Below, one piece after another: positions 30,001 to 38,657 of a stretch of DNA of 64,000 bases. The stretch is from contig NZ_CP108053.1 in NCBI RefSeq assembly GCF_036173105.1, positions 1,612,001 through 1,676,000 of the forward strand, read 5' to 3'. The notes beneath the pieces are model-generated. The model saw nothing but the letters and a program-made list of their open reading frames with translations, did not search any database and was not told where the DNA came from. The first letter of the stretch is position 1. Every line of letters starts with the position of its first letter. Both the position numbers and the translations under genes were made by a program. Origin of the DNA: Streptomyces sp. NBC_00287. GTDB lineage: Bacteria > Actinomycetota > Actinomycetes > Streptomycetales > Streptomycetaceae.

Positions 30001-31742
30001 GCCGCGCGGGCCGCGGTGAGTTCCGCGCGGGACTCAGCCGAGGCCGCCTCGCGCGCGTGCTCCGACGCCCGCCGGGAGGCCTCCCGCGCGATGTCCCAGG
30101 CGGCGACGGCGCTTTTCTCGGCGTCGCTCGCGGCGAGGGCCGCGCGGGCCGGGTCGGCGTCGGGGGCGCTGTCGTCGAGCCAGCCGGCGCGCACGGCCTC
30201 GGCGGTCTCCTGCTCGACCTCGGCCAGCCGCTGCTTGAGGTGACCGATCTCGCTGCGGGCGCGCTGTGCCTCGGTGGCGGCGGAGGTGGAGTCCCGGTGG
30301 GCGGCCTCGCCGACCTCCTGGAGCGCGGCGGACCGCTCCTCCCCCTCGTTGGCGAGGGCCTCGGCGCTCTCCGCGGCCGCGTGCAGCGCCCGTACGAGAT
30401 CGACGGCGGCCTTCGCGCGGGCGGCGAGGGCGGGGGCCGCGTCCCGCTCGGCCTCCTGGATCGCGGCGGCCACGCGCGCGACCCGGTCGGCGGCGGCACG
30501 GTGCCGCAGTACGGCCTCGGCGGCCTGCCAGGCGGAGTGCAGCGTGCGCGCCTCGGCGAGCTCGCGCTTCTGCGCGGCCGCCGACTTCTCGGCCGCGGCG
30601 AGGGCCAGCGAGGCGTGCCGGTAGGCGAGTTCGGCCGCGATCGACGCACTGCGCTCCCGCCCCGCCTCGGCGTGCGTAACCGCGTACGCGGCCGCGGTCA
30701 CCCGCTGAGCGAGGTCCTCGGCGCGCACCCGCTCCTGGACCCCGCGCGCGGACAGCCGCCGCGCCAGGGTCCGGGTCCGCCGCTCGGCCCCGGCGTGGAT
30801 GTCCCGCGCGCGCGAGCGCGCCTCGGCCGCCTCCACGATCCGCCCGAGCAGATCGACGGACCCGGCGGTGAAGTCCCGCTCGGCGATCAGCTCGGCGCGC
30901 CGACCGAGCTTGTTACCGAACCCGCTGACCAGGTCGGCGAGCCCGTCGGTGTCCCGGGTGTCGGTGACCGCGCGCAGCAGCAGGTCGGTGAAGTCGGAGT
31001 CCTTCTTCACCGCGAACAGGCCGGCGGCCTCACCCTCGTCGGCGTTCATCTCCCGCTGGTAGCGGAAGAGCTCTGGGTCCAGACCGAGGTCGCCGAGGTG
31101 CTCGATCCACCGGTCGTGGATGTCCTCCCAGTGCACCTCCAGGTGCGGGTAGGCCTTGCCCGCCTCGGTGAGGGCGTCCCGGAAGCCCTTCATGGTGCGG
31201 CGGCGGCCCTGCGCGCCGGACGCGCCCTCGACGGGCGGCCGTACGGTCGTGGACTCGGCCACCGGCAGGTTGTCCAGCGAGAGCCCGGGCCCGGGCCGGA
31301 AGGAGTACCAGGCCTCGGCGAACTTCCGCGGGTCGTTGGAGACCTGCCGCCCGCGCCACTCGCTCACCTTGCCGACCACGACGCACTCGCCGGTCAGCGT
31401 GTGCTGCCACTCCAGGGCGACATGTCCGCAGTCGTCGGCGAGCAGGAACTTGCGCAGCACACCGGAGCTGGCGCCACCGAGCGTGTTCCGGTGGCCCGGC
31501 AGCATCACCGAGAAGATCAGCTTGAGCAGCACCGACTTGCCGCCGCCGTTCTCCAGGAACAGCACTCCGGCGGGCGCGGGCCGGCGCGGCGGGCCGACGG
31601 GCTCCTCCTCGAAGAACTCCGCCTGGGCGGGCGCGGGATCGGGCACGGGCTCGCCCACGCCCCGCAGGTCAAGCACGGTGTCGGCGTAGCGCGCACCGGC
31701 GGGACCGATGGAGTAGAGGCGGACCCGGGACAGCTCGTACAT
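27009..31742 (-). CDS. SMC-like ATPase (MukB/MksB/JetC type)
   Basis: A 1577-residue condensin-like ATPase. The N-terminal head has Walker A in LFLENGGGKSVLLKLIF (GGGKS at residues 66-70). A very long Ala/Glu/Arg-rich coiled coil spans about 300-1390, interrupted at about 680-830 by a non-coiled, Pro/Gly-rich then globular segment that would be the hinge. The C-terminal head has the ABC signature DVFSGGQLLTAAIALYC (FSGGQ at 1442-1446) and Walker B TLFLDN with Asp at about 1480; the usual catalytic Glu is Asn. It is the last gene of a three-gene operon, 37 bases after the winged-helix subunit. The stop is TAA, rare in this genome, and touches a deletion junction. Expected to load on or extrude DNA; role could be chromosome organisation or plasmid defence. 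Confidence 0.85.
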   Translation of the reverse strand: MYELSRVRLYSIGPAGARYADTVLDLRGVGEPVPDPAPAQAEFFEEEPVGPPRRPAPAGVLFLENGGGKSVLLKLIFSVMLPGHRNTLGGASSGVLRKFLLADDCGHVALEWQHTLTGECVVVGKVSEWRGRQVSNDPRKFAEAWYSFRPGPGLSLDNLPVAESTTVRPPVEGASGAQGRRRTMKGFRDALTEAGKAYPHLEVHWEDIHDRWIEHLGDLGLDPELFRYQREMNADEGEAAGLFAVKKDSDFTDLLLRAVTDTRDTDGLADLVSGFGNKLGRRAELIAERDFTAGSVDLLGRIVEAAEARSRARDIHAGAERRTRTLARRLSARGVQERVRAEDLAQRVTAAAYAVTHAEAGRERSASIAAELAYRHASLALAAAEKSAAAQKRELAEARTLHSAWQAAEAVLRHRAAADRVARVAAAIQEAERDAAPALAARAKAAVDLVRALHAAAESAEALANEGEERSAALQEVGEAAHRDSTSAATEAQRARSEIGHLKQRLAEVEQETAEAVRAGWLDDSAPDADPARAALAASDAEKSAVAAWDIAREASRRASEHAREAASAESRAELTAARAADAATATERAYEAERRLAEGLAGEGRLAELLSLPGAPGGERAGLPGPRAGRDAVSGAPAGSNGPHADADTASRGRTTGSGGPVAARAPRLAPDGTLTPEELDRFADELRELLDDTVSSAERQLFELRTAAADDSRILGALGDGGLLPPGPDVLATVEFLGEHGIPALPGWRYLAQAVDPADHARVLAARPELVDGVIITDPDTHARAREALSDAALLPRSAVAVGTAAALLAPTPGTDAPNGDVFLVPPNPAMHDEHAADEERQALRARATERDEEIRTLAARLGKDRELAARLASWRTGCPAGRLVELAEAAREARAFAEESEAELAEARTVRAEADEAAAEAAQVRDERQEGAQKARRAADALAGLAFRLRERAGWQAKLRELADEATESEARAQVCLERARAADEDRRAAQRGADDARRTARALRAERAEIAGAPDDVPETDADDPKTSLPALREAYRAASQVYEKVGVGADLRAEQARAESDESAARAELDRLSNKVRTRAEQMLQSPDGSDGPSRQAAVARAEEHVQLLETRMSTASEQLGRLRGEAERLAPEDGEAHTELAEELQPRDAEHAQALLRTATAELASRTEALGQAREAHAELLEAHRAAEDAAGGFDEIAAMLRDLLREHTVEEDQEEPEPYPGSLDEARHSAAEARRSLRGCAADLSAAEAAVREASDVLVRHANSTRYEQVRTPARQQIRELPAAALPEHAQKWADAFAPRLRVLTDELEQLERNRDSIVDRLRGLVESALATLRSAQRLSRLPEGLGEWSGQEFLRIRFEEPDQATLTERLGEVIDEATRAAVKKNSDMRRDGMSLLLRGVGAALQPKGIAVEILKPDAVLRAERVPVGQMGDVFSGGQLLTAAIALYCTMAALRSNDRGRDKHRHAGTLFLDNPIGRANATYLLELQRAVSDALGVQLLYTTGLFDTTALAEFPLVIRLRNDADLRAGLKYISVEEHLRPGLPQQAQAEEAHSEITATRMFKRPPAQQA

Positions 31743-31779
31743 GGCGGACTCTCGTAAGTCTTCGGCAGATCGGGGAAGT

Positions 31780-32670
31780 TCAGGACTGGGCGGGCGCGTG
31801 GAACGGCAGTCCGGCGTCGGCCACCAGGTCCAGGTCGTCGCTCTCCTCGGGCGGCAGCAGCGTCGCCGTGCCGTCGGTCACCGGGACGACGCCCAGCTCC
31901 AGCAGCTCGGCCATCGCGGCGCTGCCCGCCATGTCGCGCACCTGGAGCTGGTAGCGGGCCGTCGTGCGGTACGTACCGCCGTTGTCGTCACCCGTGCGCT
32001 GGAGGAACCCGGAGTCGGTGAGGAAGGCGACGGCCTTGCCGACGATGCCGGTGGTGGACCCGGCGAGTCTGCGGGCGTCCTTGGTGGCGCCGGTGGCGGT
32101 GCGTCTGGCCCAGATCCGCCAGGCGGCCTCCAGACCGGGTGCGTCGCTGGCCGGGTCGGTGTTCTCGCCCTGCTCCTCGGCCCGCTCCTCAAGGCGCCGA
32201 CAGGCCTGCCGTACGAAGGCGTCGACGCCGTTGACGGAGACGCGCCCGATGTAGCCGTCGTCGGCGAGGTCCTCGGGCCGTGGGAACGCCAGGGCGGCGA
32301 CGGCGAGGTGGGCGAGGCCGTGCAGGAAGCGGTCGCCGGAGTCGGCGGAGGTCCGCCGGGCGTAGTCGCCCATGCGGACGGCGAACACCGAGTCCTCGGC
32401 GGCGGTGACGGCCATGCCCGCGCGCGGGGACACCTCCAGCACCACGAGCCCGAGCCCGGCGGCGACGGCGTCCGCGAGCCGTGCGAAGGGCGGGTCCTCC
32501 CGGTAGCGCCGCAGCAGCTCGGTGTACTCCTGGTCCCGCGCGGGCTGAAGCTTCGGCTGGAGCCCGAAGGCGACGAGCCGTGCGGCGTCGGCGGCGTCGG
32601 CGGGCGTGACGGCGGCACTCGCGGAGGGGGCAGCGGCCTCCGGCTCACTCCACTCGACGTGCTCGGTCAC
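31780..32670 (-). CDS. MukE/MksE/JetB-like winged-helix subunit
   Basis: A 296-residue protein between the kleisin-like and SMC-like genes. It opens with an acidic tail, then YTELLRRYREDPPFARLADAVAAGLGLVVLEV, and near residues 200-250 a winged-helix stretch (TTGIVGKAVAFLTDSGFLQR ... YRTTARYQLQVRDMA). Size, gene position and the wHTH content are those of the E/B subunits (MukE, MksE, JetB), which bridge kleisin and SMC heads. I cannot place it by sequence identity alone. Gaps of 31 and 37 bases to its neighbours indicate one transcript. Confidence 0.6.
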   Translation of the reverse strand: MTEHVEWSEPEAAAPSASAAVTPADAADAARLVAFGLQPKLQPARDQEYTELLRRYREDPPFARLADAVAAGLGLVVLEVSPRAGMAVTAAEDSVFAVRMGDYARRTSADSGDRFLHGLAHLAVAALAFPRPEDLADDGYIGRVSVNGVDAFVRQACRRLEERAEEQGENTDPASDAPGLEAAWRIWARRTATGATKDARRLAGSTTGIVGKAVAFLTDSGFLQRTGDDNGGTYRTTARYQLQVRDMAGSAAMAELLELGVVPVTDGTATLLPPEESDDLDLVADAGLPFHAPAQS

Positions 32671-32701
32671 GGTTGGGCTCCTTGCTGTGCTGTCACTCGA
32701 C

Positions 32702-34228
32702 TCATGCTGCTTCCGTCCTGTCCGCCGCCATCCCCGCGGCGTCCAGCAGGGCCGTACCGACGATCAGATCCGCCCCGCCGAACTCCGGATCATCCAGCTC
32801 GGTCCCGTCGTCCACGGCGAACAACAGCTTCTGCTCGCCCTGCCGATAGGCGGTTCCGACGGCCGGACTGGCCGCGTGGACGGCCAACAGGGCCACCAGA
32901 TAGGGTAGATCGGGATCCGACCGCCGTGCCTGCGCGAGCAAACCGGAGAGCCGTCTTGGCGCGTCCGCCGGCAGATCCAGCAGTTCCATCGCTGCGGCGA
33001 GCTGCTCCTCGCTGAACCGGCTGTCGTCCGGCGTGGCGATCAGATCCGGCTCGGGCATCTCCGCCCCGAGATGCTCGCGCTCCACGGGCGGCGTCAGCAG
33101 TATGTCGACCAGGTCCCCGACCCGCACGGACACCGGCGTACGCAACCCCGTCCCGCGCCCGAAGAACGCGTCCGTGACCCGGACCGCCTGCTCGACGGGC
33201 AGCGGCAGCACGGGCGCGACGAGATGGCCGTAGAGGTCTATGCCCGACGTCGTCATCGGCGTGGCGAAGGCCTGTCGGTCCTGTTCCGCGCGGAACAGCG
33301 GACCGGCCTCCAGCAGTCGCGACTGCAACTGGGTGTGCCGTCGGATGCAGTCCTTGACGATGTCGACGAGCTCGGCGGCGCGGCGCTTGTGCTCGGGGTC
33401 CTCGGACTCGTCGCGTGCCTTGCGGATGTTGGTCAGGATCGCGTTCTCGTGGCGGTACCGGTCGGCCACGTGGTCCAGTGCCTCGGCGATCATGTCGGGC
33501 ACCGTCTGGAGCCAGTCCACCGCGCGGACGTTGCGCCGGGTCGCGTCCAGGGCCCTGCGCAGGGTCTCCGAGTACTGCACGGTCCGGTAGCGGGCCTGCT
33601 CGGCGGCGAGCTGCGCGTCGGCGAGGCGGCCCCGGCTGATCAGCACCTCCAGCTTGACCTCGGCGGCGATCTGGGCGCTGGTGACATCGGTGTCCAGCGC
33701 ACCGACGAGGACATTGACCGCTTCGTCCGTCGTGCGGAGGTACACCGTGCCGCCGGGGCCCGGTACCTCCTCGATCAGCTTGAAGTCGTAGTCGCGGCGG
33801 ACATAGCTGCCATCAGGGGCGAAAGTCCCGTAAACGGCACGGAATCCCCGGTCGACGCTGCCGACGTTGATCAGGTTCTCCAGCACCCAGCGGGCCACGC
33901 GCTCGTGCTCGGCGACGGGCCGCCGCGGGGCCTGGGCGGCGATGCGCGGGATGAGCCGGGCGACTATCTGGTCGTGGTCTGCGCCCGTGTCGAAGTCCAT
34001 GTTCAGGGTGACCAGATCGATGGCGGCGAGCGCCACCTCCGCCATGCCGTACACCGAGTACTCGCCGGCCAGATTGGCCTTGCGCGCGTCCAGGTCGTGC
34101 AGCGGAGCGGTGCAGGCGAGCGCGCGCAGACGCCGCGCCAGGCCCTCGTCGGCGGCCGGGCCCAACGCGGGGCGCGGCCCCGCGCTGAGCTGGGGCGGAA
34201 CGCTGTCCGTCGATGCAGGCGAAGTCAC
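32702..34228 (-). CDS. MukF/MksF/JetA-like kleisin-type subunit
   Basis: About 508 residues, mostly helical. The N-terminal part (LARRLRALACTAPLHDLDARKANLAGEYSVYGMAEVALAAID) is followed by a predicted winged-helix region (VARWVLENLINVGS...GFRAVYGTF) and a central helical bundle with HRYRHEN-like heptads (MIAEALDHVADRYRHENAILTNIRKARDESEDPEHKRRAAELVDIVK), then a smaller C-terminal domain. Size and position upstream of the E- and B-like genes match the F/A subunit of MukBEF, MksBEF and Wadjet. GTG 34228 is preferred over TTG 34258 since the extra ten residues look random. First gene of the three-gene operon; 89 bases separate it from the GntR gene upstream. Confidence 0.6.
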   Translation of the reverse strand: MTSPASTDSVPPQLSAGPRPALGPAADEGLARRLRALACTAPLHDLDARKANLAGEYSVYGMAEVALAAIDLVTLNMDFDTGADHDQIVARLIPRIAAQAPRRPVAEHERVARWVLENLINVGSVDRGFRAVYGTFAPDGSYVRRDYDFKLIEEVPGPGGTVYLRTTDEAVNVLVGALDTDVTSAQIAAEVKLEVLISRGRLADAQLAAEQARYRTVQYSETLRRALDATRRNVRAVDWLQTVPDMIAEALDHVADRYRHENAILTNIRKARDESEDPEHKRRAAELVDIVKDCIRRHTQLQSRLLEAGPLFRAEQDRQAFATPMTTSGIDLYGHLVAPVLPLPVEQAVRVTDAFFGRGTGLRTPVSVRVGDLVDILLTPPVEREHLGAEMPEPDLIATPDDSRFSEEQLAAAMELLDLPADAPRRLSGLLAQARRSDPDLPYLVALLAVHAASPAVGTAYRQGEQKLLFAVDDGTELDDPEFGGADLIVGTALLDAAGMAADRTEAA

Positions 34229-34235
34229 GGTGCAC

Positions 34236-34253
34236 AGACTAGGTCCTAGGTCT
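34236..34253. promoter_or_regulatory. Imperfect inverted repeat just upstream of the kleisin-like start
   Basis: AGACTAGG (34236-34243) and CCTAGGTCT (34245-34253) form an inverted repeat with one base missing from the left arm, 8-25 bases upstream of GTG 34228. CTAG-containing palindromes are scarce in such GC-rich DNA. It could be an operator over the start of the SMC operon or part of its promoter. Confidence 0.3.
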
Positions 34254-34317
34254 GACAACGACCCAAACGACTCAGAAGCGACGGCCGTCGCAACCGCACG
34301 ACAGACCGCGTGAGACC

Positions 34318-35025
34318 TCAGCCGAGCCCGGCTCCGTCCTCCCCCACCCGGCGCCGGTAGACCTCCACCACCCGCCGCAGCGAGTCGTCGAGATACACCG
34401 CGAGCAACCGCTCCGCCTTGTCCCGGTCCCCGCCCTGGAGAGCCTGGAGGATCTCCAGGTTCCGGACCAGATACGGCTCGTGCAGCCGCCGCGGATCGTC
34501 CACCACATGGAAGGCGAGGCGCAGTTCGGCGAAGACGCTGCGCATCAGCTCGTCGGTGCGGTCGCTGCCCGCCAGGGCCACCAGCTCCCGGTGGAAGTGG
34601 ATATTGGCCGTACCCACTCCGTTCCAGTCACCTTCGCGCGCCGCCCGCTGCCCCTCGCCGACGGCTTCGTCGAGATCGTCCAGGGCGTACGGCGGCTCCC
34701 CGAGCCCTCGGACGACGGCGCACTCGACGAGGCTCCGGGTGCGGTAGATGTCCTCGACGTCCTCGACGGTCAGGACCCGGACGAAGACGCCCCGGTTCAG
34801 CTCGTGGACCAGCAGGCGCTCGTGGGTGAGCAGGCGGAACGCCTCGCGCAGCGTGTTGCGGGAGACGCCGAGGGCGCCTCCGATGCTGTCCTCCGACAGA
34901 CGCGTGCCGGGCGGGAAGTACCCCTCGGCGATCCGGGTCCTGAGGATGTCCGAGACCCGCTCGGCGGTGCTGGTGCGGCCCAGGAGGGCACGGTCGTCGG
35001 CCAGACCCGTCAGCTGCTCTGCCAT
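34318..35025 (-). CDS. GntR/FadR-subfamily regulator of the 5-oxoproline operon
   Basis: A 235-residue transcription factor. An N-terminal winged helix ([50 protein letters not shown]) is joined to a C-terminal all-helical FCD ligand domain ([50 protein letters not shown]). It is divergent from the MFS-DUF1445-pxpABC operon across 132 bases that contain a palindrome fitting the FadR-subfamily consensus TnGTnnnACnA, so it most likely represses that operon and responds to 5-oxoproline or a related acid. The SMC operon begins 89 bases downstream of its stop on the same strand. Confidence 0.9.
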   Translation of the reverse strand: MAEQLTGLADDRALLGRTSTAERVSDILRTRIAEGYFPPGTRLSEDSIGGALGVSRNTLREAFRLLTHERLLVHELNRGVFVRVLTVEDVEDIYRTRSLVECAVVRGLGEPPYALDDLDEAVGEGQRAAREGDWNGVGTANIHFHRELVALAGSDRTDELMRSVFAELRLAFHVVDDPRRLHEPYLVRNLEILQALQGGDRDKAERLLAVYLDDSLRRVVEVYRRRVGEDGAGLG

Positions 35026-35069
35026 GCCCGGAATTCAATCGCAGATACAAGAACGAAACAACGTGGGTA

Positions 35070-35099
35070 TTGAGGGATCGTTCAACGATCCTCTACCTT
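35070..35099 (+). promoter_or_regulatory. Promoter of the MFS-pxp operon with GntR operator between -35 and -10
   Basis: TTGAGG (35070-35075) and TACCTT (35094-35099) are spaced by 18 bases and precede the MFS start by about 60. A perfect palindrome with 8-bp arms, GGATCGTT (35075-35082) and AACGATCC (35084-35091), fills the spacer. Its core TCGTTCAACGA fits the FadR-subfamily operator TnGTnnnACnA exactly. Repressor binding here would exclude RNA polymerase. Confidence 0.7.
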
Positions 35100-35157
35100 G
35101 CTACGCACGGCACGGCTCAGTCCCCAGCACCCTTCGTCCTCCCTCTGCGAGGTGCAC

Positions 35158-36447
35158 ATGAGCACGACCCCACCCACCGCCGACGCCCGTCCCACCACTG
35201 CCCAACAAGCCGACGACGAAGGCGCGTTGGGCTGGCTGCGCGCCCTGGGCCCGCGGGGCCGCCGCGCCTTCGGCGGCGCCTTCGGCGGCTATGCCCTGGA
35301 CTCCTACGACTACTTCACGCTGCCGCTGAGCATGGTGGCGCTGGCCGCGTACTTCGGCCTGGACAGCGGCCAGACGGGCCTGTTCACCACCGTCACGCTC
35401 GTGGTCTCCGCGGTCGGCGGCGCCCTCGCGGGCGTGGTCGCGGACCGGATCGGCCGGGTCAAGGCGCTGATGATCACCGTCATCACGTACGCGGTCTTCA
35501 CCGTCGCCTGCGGCTTCGCGCCCAACTACGAGACCCTGCTGGTCTTCCGCGCCCTCCAGGGCCTCGGCTTCGGCGGCGAGTGGGCGGTCGGCGCGATCCT
35601 GGTCGCCGAGTACGCGAGCGCCAAGCACCGGGGCCGCACCCTCGGCGCGATCCAGAGTTCCTGGGCCGTGGGCTGGGCGCTGGCCGCGATCATGTACACG
35701 CTGGTGTTCTCGCTGCTCGACGACGACCTGGCCTGGCGCGTGATGTTCTGGACCGGCGCGCTGCCCGCGCTGCTCGTGGTCTGGATGCGCCGCCGCGTGC
35801 ACGACGCGCCCCAGGCGGTGGCCGTACGCGAGCACAGCGCCGAGAAGGGCTCGTTCACGGCCATCTTCAAACCGGGCCTGCTGCGCACGACGGTGTTCGC
35901 CGTGCTGCTCTCCACCGGAGTCCAAGGCGGGTACTACACCCTGGCCACATGGGTGCCGACGTACCTGAAGACCGAGCGCGACCTCTCGGTCGTCGGCACG
36001 GGCGGCTATCTGACCTTCCTGATCTCGGGCGCCTTCCTCGGCTATCTGACCGGCGGCTATCTCACCGACCGGCTGGGCCGCCGCCGCAACATCTGGCTGT
36101 TCGCCGTGCTGTCGGCGGTCTGCATCCTGGCGTACGCGAACATCCCGAGCGGCGCCAACACCCTGCTGCTGGTGCTGGGCTTCCCGCTCGGGTTCTGCAT
36201 GTCGGCGATCTTCAGCGGCTTCGGGTCCTTCCTGAGCGAGCTCTATCCGACGGCGGTACGCGGCACCGGACAGGGCTTCACGTACAACACGGGCCGAGCG
36301 GTGGGCGCCGTCTTCCCGACGACGGTCGGCTTCCTGGCCGACAGCTGGGGCGTGGGCGGCGCGCTGGTCTTCGGTGCGATCGGCTACGGCCTGGCCGCGC
36401 TGGCGCTGTTCGGGCTGCCGGAGACGCGCGGGAAGGAGCTCGTGTGA
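35158..36447 (+). CDS. MFS transporter of the 5-oxoproline operon
   Basis: A 429-residue major facilitator with about 12 transmembrane helices. The loop motifs [14 protein letters not shown] (between helices 2 and 3) and [13 protein letters not shown] (between helices 8 and 9) are clear, and [24 protein letters not shown] resembles metabolite:H+ symporters for organic acids. ATG 35158 follows GAGGTGCAC. As first gene of an operon with pxpABC it probably imports 5-oxoproline or a related carboxylate. The stop overlaps the next start (GTGTGA). Confidence 0.85.
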   Translation: MSTTPPTADARPTTAQQADDEGALGWLRALGPRGRRAFGGAFGGYALDSYDYFTLPLSMVALAAYFGLDSGQTGLFTTVTLVVSAVGGALAGVVADRIGRVKALMITVITYAVFTVACGFAPNYETLLVFRALQGLGFGGEWAVGAILVAEYASAKHRGRTLGAIQSSWAVGWALAAIMYTLVFSLLDDDLAWRVMFWTGALPALLVVWMRRRVHDAPQAVAVREHSAEKGSFTAIFKPGLLRTTVFAVLLSTGVQGGYYTLATWVPTYLKTERDLSVVGTGGYLTFLISGAFLGYLTGGYLTDRLGRRRNIWLFAVLSAVCILAYANIPSGANTLLLVLGFPLGFCMSAIFSGFGSFLSELYPTAVRGTGQGFTYNTGRAVGAVFPTTVGFLADSWGVGGALVFGAIGYGLAALALFGLPETRGKELV

Positions 36448-37274
36448 ACCGCACGGGCGACCACCCCTTGGTTCTCGTCGACGAGCACGCGCACGCGTGG
36501 CGGCCGGCGGACGCCCGCACCCGCTTCCGCGCGGGGCTCACGGGCCCCACCGCCGGAGTCTCCGCGGGGCACACCCAGGTCAATCTGATCTCGGTGCCCG
36601 CCGATTGGGCGTACGACATGCTGCTGTTCTGCCAGCGCAACCCCAAGCCGTGTCCCGTGCTCGACGTCACGGACGCCGGATCGCACACCACCGTCCTCGC
36701 CGAGGGCGCCGATCTGCGCACCGATCTGCCGCGCTACCGGGTATGGCAGGACGGCGAGTTGGTGGCCGAGCCAACGGATGTGCACGCGTACTGGCGGGAC
36801 GATCTGGTGTCGTTCCTGATCGGGTGCAGCTTCACCTTCGAGTGGGCGCTGACCGAGGCGGGTGTCCCGATCCGCCATATCGAGCAGGGCCGGAACGTCC
36901 CGATGTATGTGACGGACCGTCAGTGCCGCTCCGCGGGGCGGCTGCACGGCCCCATGGTGGTGTCGATGCGCCCGGTGCCGCCGGAGCATCTGGCGGCGGC
37001 GATCCGGGAGAGCAGTCTGCTCCCGGCGGTGCACGGCAGCCCTGTGCACTGCGGCGATCCCTCGGTGCTCGGCATCGACGACCTCGGGCGCCCCGACTTC
37101 GGGGACCCGGTGGAGATCGCGCCCGACGACATCCCGGTGTTCTGGGCCTGCGGTGTTACCCCGCAGGCGGCCGTGACGGCGTCCCGCCCGCCGTTCGCCC
37201 TCACCCACGCGCCGGGCCAGATGTTCCTCACCGACGCCCGCGACGAGCAGTACCGCGTACTGACCGCCGCCTGA
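36444..37274 (+). CDS. DUF1445/YcsI-type putative hydro-lyase
   Basis: A 276-residue protein of the DUF1445 family (YcsI; some relatives are D-glutamate cyclases that make 5-oxo-D-proline). Landmarks: [55 protein letters not shown] and [16 protein letters not shown] 36444 overlaps the MFS stop. A cyclase that yields 5-oxoproline from glutamate, or an enzyme that feeds an intermediate to PxpABC, fits the operon; the exact reaction is inferred. Confidence 0.85.
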   Translation: MNRTGDHPLVLVDEHAHAWRPADARTRFRAGLTGPTAGVSAGHTQVNLISVPADWAYDMLLFCQRNPKPCPVLDVTDAGSHTTVLAEGADLRTDLPRYRVWQDGELVAEPTDVHAYWRDDLVSFLIGCSFTFEWALTEAGVPIRHIEQGRNVPMYVTDRQCRSAGRLHGPMVVSMRPVPPEHLAAAIRESSLLPAVHGSPVHCGDPSVLGIDDLGRPDFGDPVEIAPDDIPVFWACGVTPQAAVTASRPPFALTHAPGQMFLTDARDEQYRVLTAA

Positions 37275-37284
37275 CAGGAGACCC

Positions 37285-38043
37285 ATGACCCCGATCGATC
37301 TGAACGCCGACCTCGGCGAGGGCTTCGGCCGCTGGCGCCTCACCGACGACGAGAGCCTGCTGTCCGTCGTCACCAGCGCCAATGTGGCCTGCGGGTTCCA
37401 CGCCGGGGACGCGGCCACCATGCGGCGGGTGTGCGACCTCGCGGCCGCGCGCGGGGTACGGATCGGGGCCCAGGTCTCCTACCGGGACCTGGCGGGTTTC
37501 GGGCGCCGCGCGATGGACGTGCCGTCCGCGGAGCTCACGGCCGAGGTGGCGTACCAGATCGGCGCGCTGGAGGTCTTCGCCCGCGCGGCCGGCACGCGCG
37601 TGTCGTACGTCAAGCCGCACGGCGCGCTCTACAACCGCGCGGTGCACGACGAGGAGCAGGCGGGCGCGGTCGTCGACGGAGTGCTCCTCGCCGACGCCAC
37701 GCTCCCCGTGCTCGGGCTGCCCGGCTCCCGACTGCTGGAGCTGGCCGCCAAGGCGGGGCTGCCGACGGTCACGGAGGCGTTCGCGGACCGCGCCTACACC
37801 GACGACGGCACCCTCGTCCCGCGCGACCAGGCGCGCGCCGTCGTCACCGACCCGGACGCCGTCGTGGCCCGCTCCGTCGCCATGGCCCGCTTCGGCGAGG
37901 TCGAGGCCCACTCCGGGGCCCGCATCCAGGTGCGCGCCCGCTCTCTGTGCCTGCACGGCGACACACCCGGCGCGGTGGACCTCGCCCGCCGGGTCCGCGA
38001 GCAGCTCCGGCGCTCGGGGGTCCGGGTGGAGGCCTTCGCATGA
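37285..38043 (+). CDS. pxpA: 5-oxoprolinase subunit A (LamB/YcsF family)
   Basis: A 252-residue LamB/YcsF protein, subunit A of the prokaryotic ATP-dependent 5-oxoprolinase PxpABC, which opens 5-oxoproline to glutamate. It has the family start IDLNADLGEGFGRW, VACGFHAGDAATM and YVKPHGALYN, which hold conserved acidic and histidine residues. AGGAG precedes the ATG; ATGA overlap with pxpB. Confidence 0.93.
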   Translation: MTPIDLNADLGEGFGRWRLTDDESLLSVVTSANVACGFHAGDAATMRRVCDLAAARGVRIGAQVSYRDLAGFGRRAMDVPSAELTAEVAYQIGALEVFARAAGTRVSYVKPHGALYNRAVHDEEQAGAVVDGVLLADATLPVLGLPGSRLLELAAKAGLPTVTEAFADRAYTDDGTLVPRDQARAVVTDPDAVVARSVAMARFGEVEAHSGARIQVRARSLCLHGDTPGAVDLARRVREQLRRSGVRVEAFA

Positions 38044-38657
38044 GGGCGCTGCGCGTCGGCGGTGACGCCCTCCTCGTCGAGGTGTCCTCGGGCGAGCAGG
38101 CCCGGGCGCTCCACGCGGAGCTGCTGCGCCGCCGCGCGGAGGGCTCACTGTCCGTCCGCGAAATCGTCCCGGCCGCCCGAACGGTCCTGCTCGACGGTGT
38201 CGCGGACCCGGCCCGGCTGGCGTCCGAACTCACCGCCGCCGAGGTGCCGGACGCGCCTCCGCGCGCGCGTGAGGTCGTCGAAGTCCCGGTGCGTTACGAC
38301 GGCCCGGACCTGGCGGACGTCGCCGCGCACTGGGGGGTGTCCGCGGAGGAGGTGGCCCGCATCCACGCGGACACGGAATTCACCGTCGCCTTCTGCGGAT
38401 TCGCCCCAGGCTTCGGCTACCTCACCGGTCTGCCGCCGCGCTACGACGTACCGCGCCGGGACACCCCGCGCACGGCCGTCCCGGCAGGGTCGGTCGCCCT
38501 CGCCGGCCCGTACACGGGTGTCTACCCCCGCTCGTCACCGGGCGGCTGGCAGCTGATCGGCACCACGGACGCGGTGCTGTGGGACCACGCGCGCGTGCCG
38601 GCCGCGCTGCTGGCACCGGGCACGCGCGTGCGCTTCATCACGAAGGGGCGCCCATGA
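38040..38657 (+). CDS. pxpB: 5-oxoprolinase subunit B (KipI family)
   Basis: A 205-residue KipI-type protein, subunit B of PxpABC, related to the N-terminal half of allophanate hydrolase subunit 1. FCGFAPGFGYLTGLP and PRSSPGGWQLIGTT are the family signatures. ATG 38040 overlaps the pxpA stop and its own stop overlaps pxpC (38654-38657), so the three subunits are coupled in translation. Confidence 0.93.
   Translation: MRALRVGGDALLVEVSSGEQARALHAELLRRRAEGSLSVREIVPAARTVLLDGVADPARLASELTAAEVPDAPPRAREVVEVPVRYDGPDLADVAAHWGVSAEEVARIHADTEFTVAFCGFAPGFGYLTGLPPRYDVPRRDTPRTAVPAGSVALAGPYTGVYPRSSPGGWQLIGTTDAVLWDHARVPAALLAPGTRVRFITKGRP

Noticed and set aside
29232..31757. Plus-strand open frame of 841 codons
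   Set aside because: Antisense to the coiled-coil region of the SMC gene; Gly/Arg-rich without motifs.
27009..34228. A complete four-gene Wadjet system
   Set aside because: No JetD-like Toprim/nuclease gene lies on either side; the GntR gene upstream belongs to the divergent 5-oxoproline operon.
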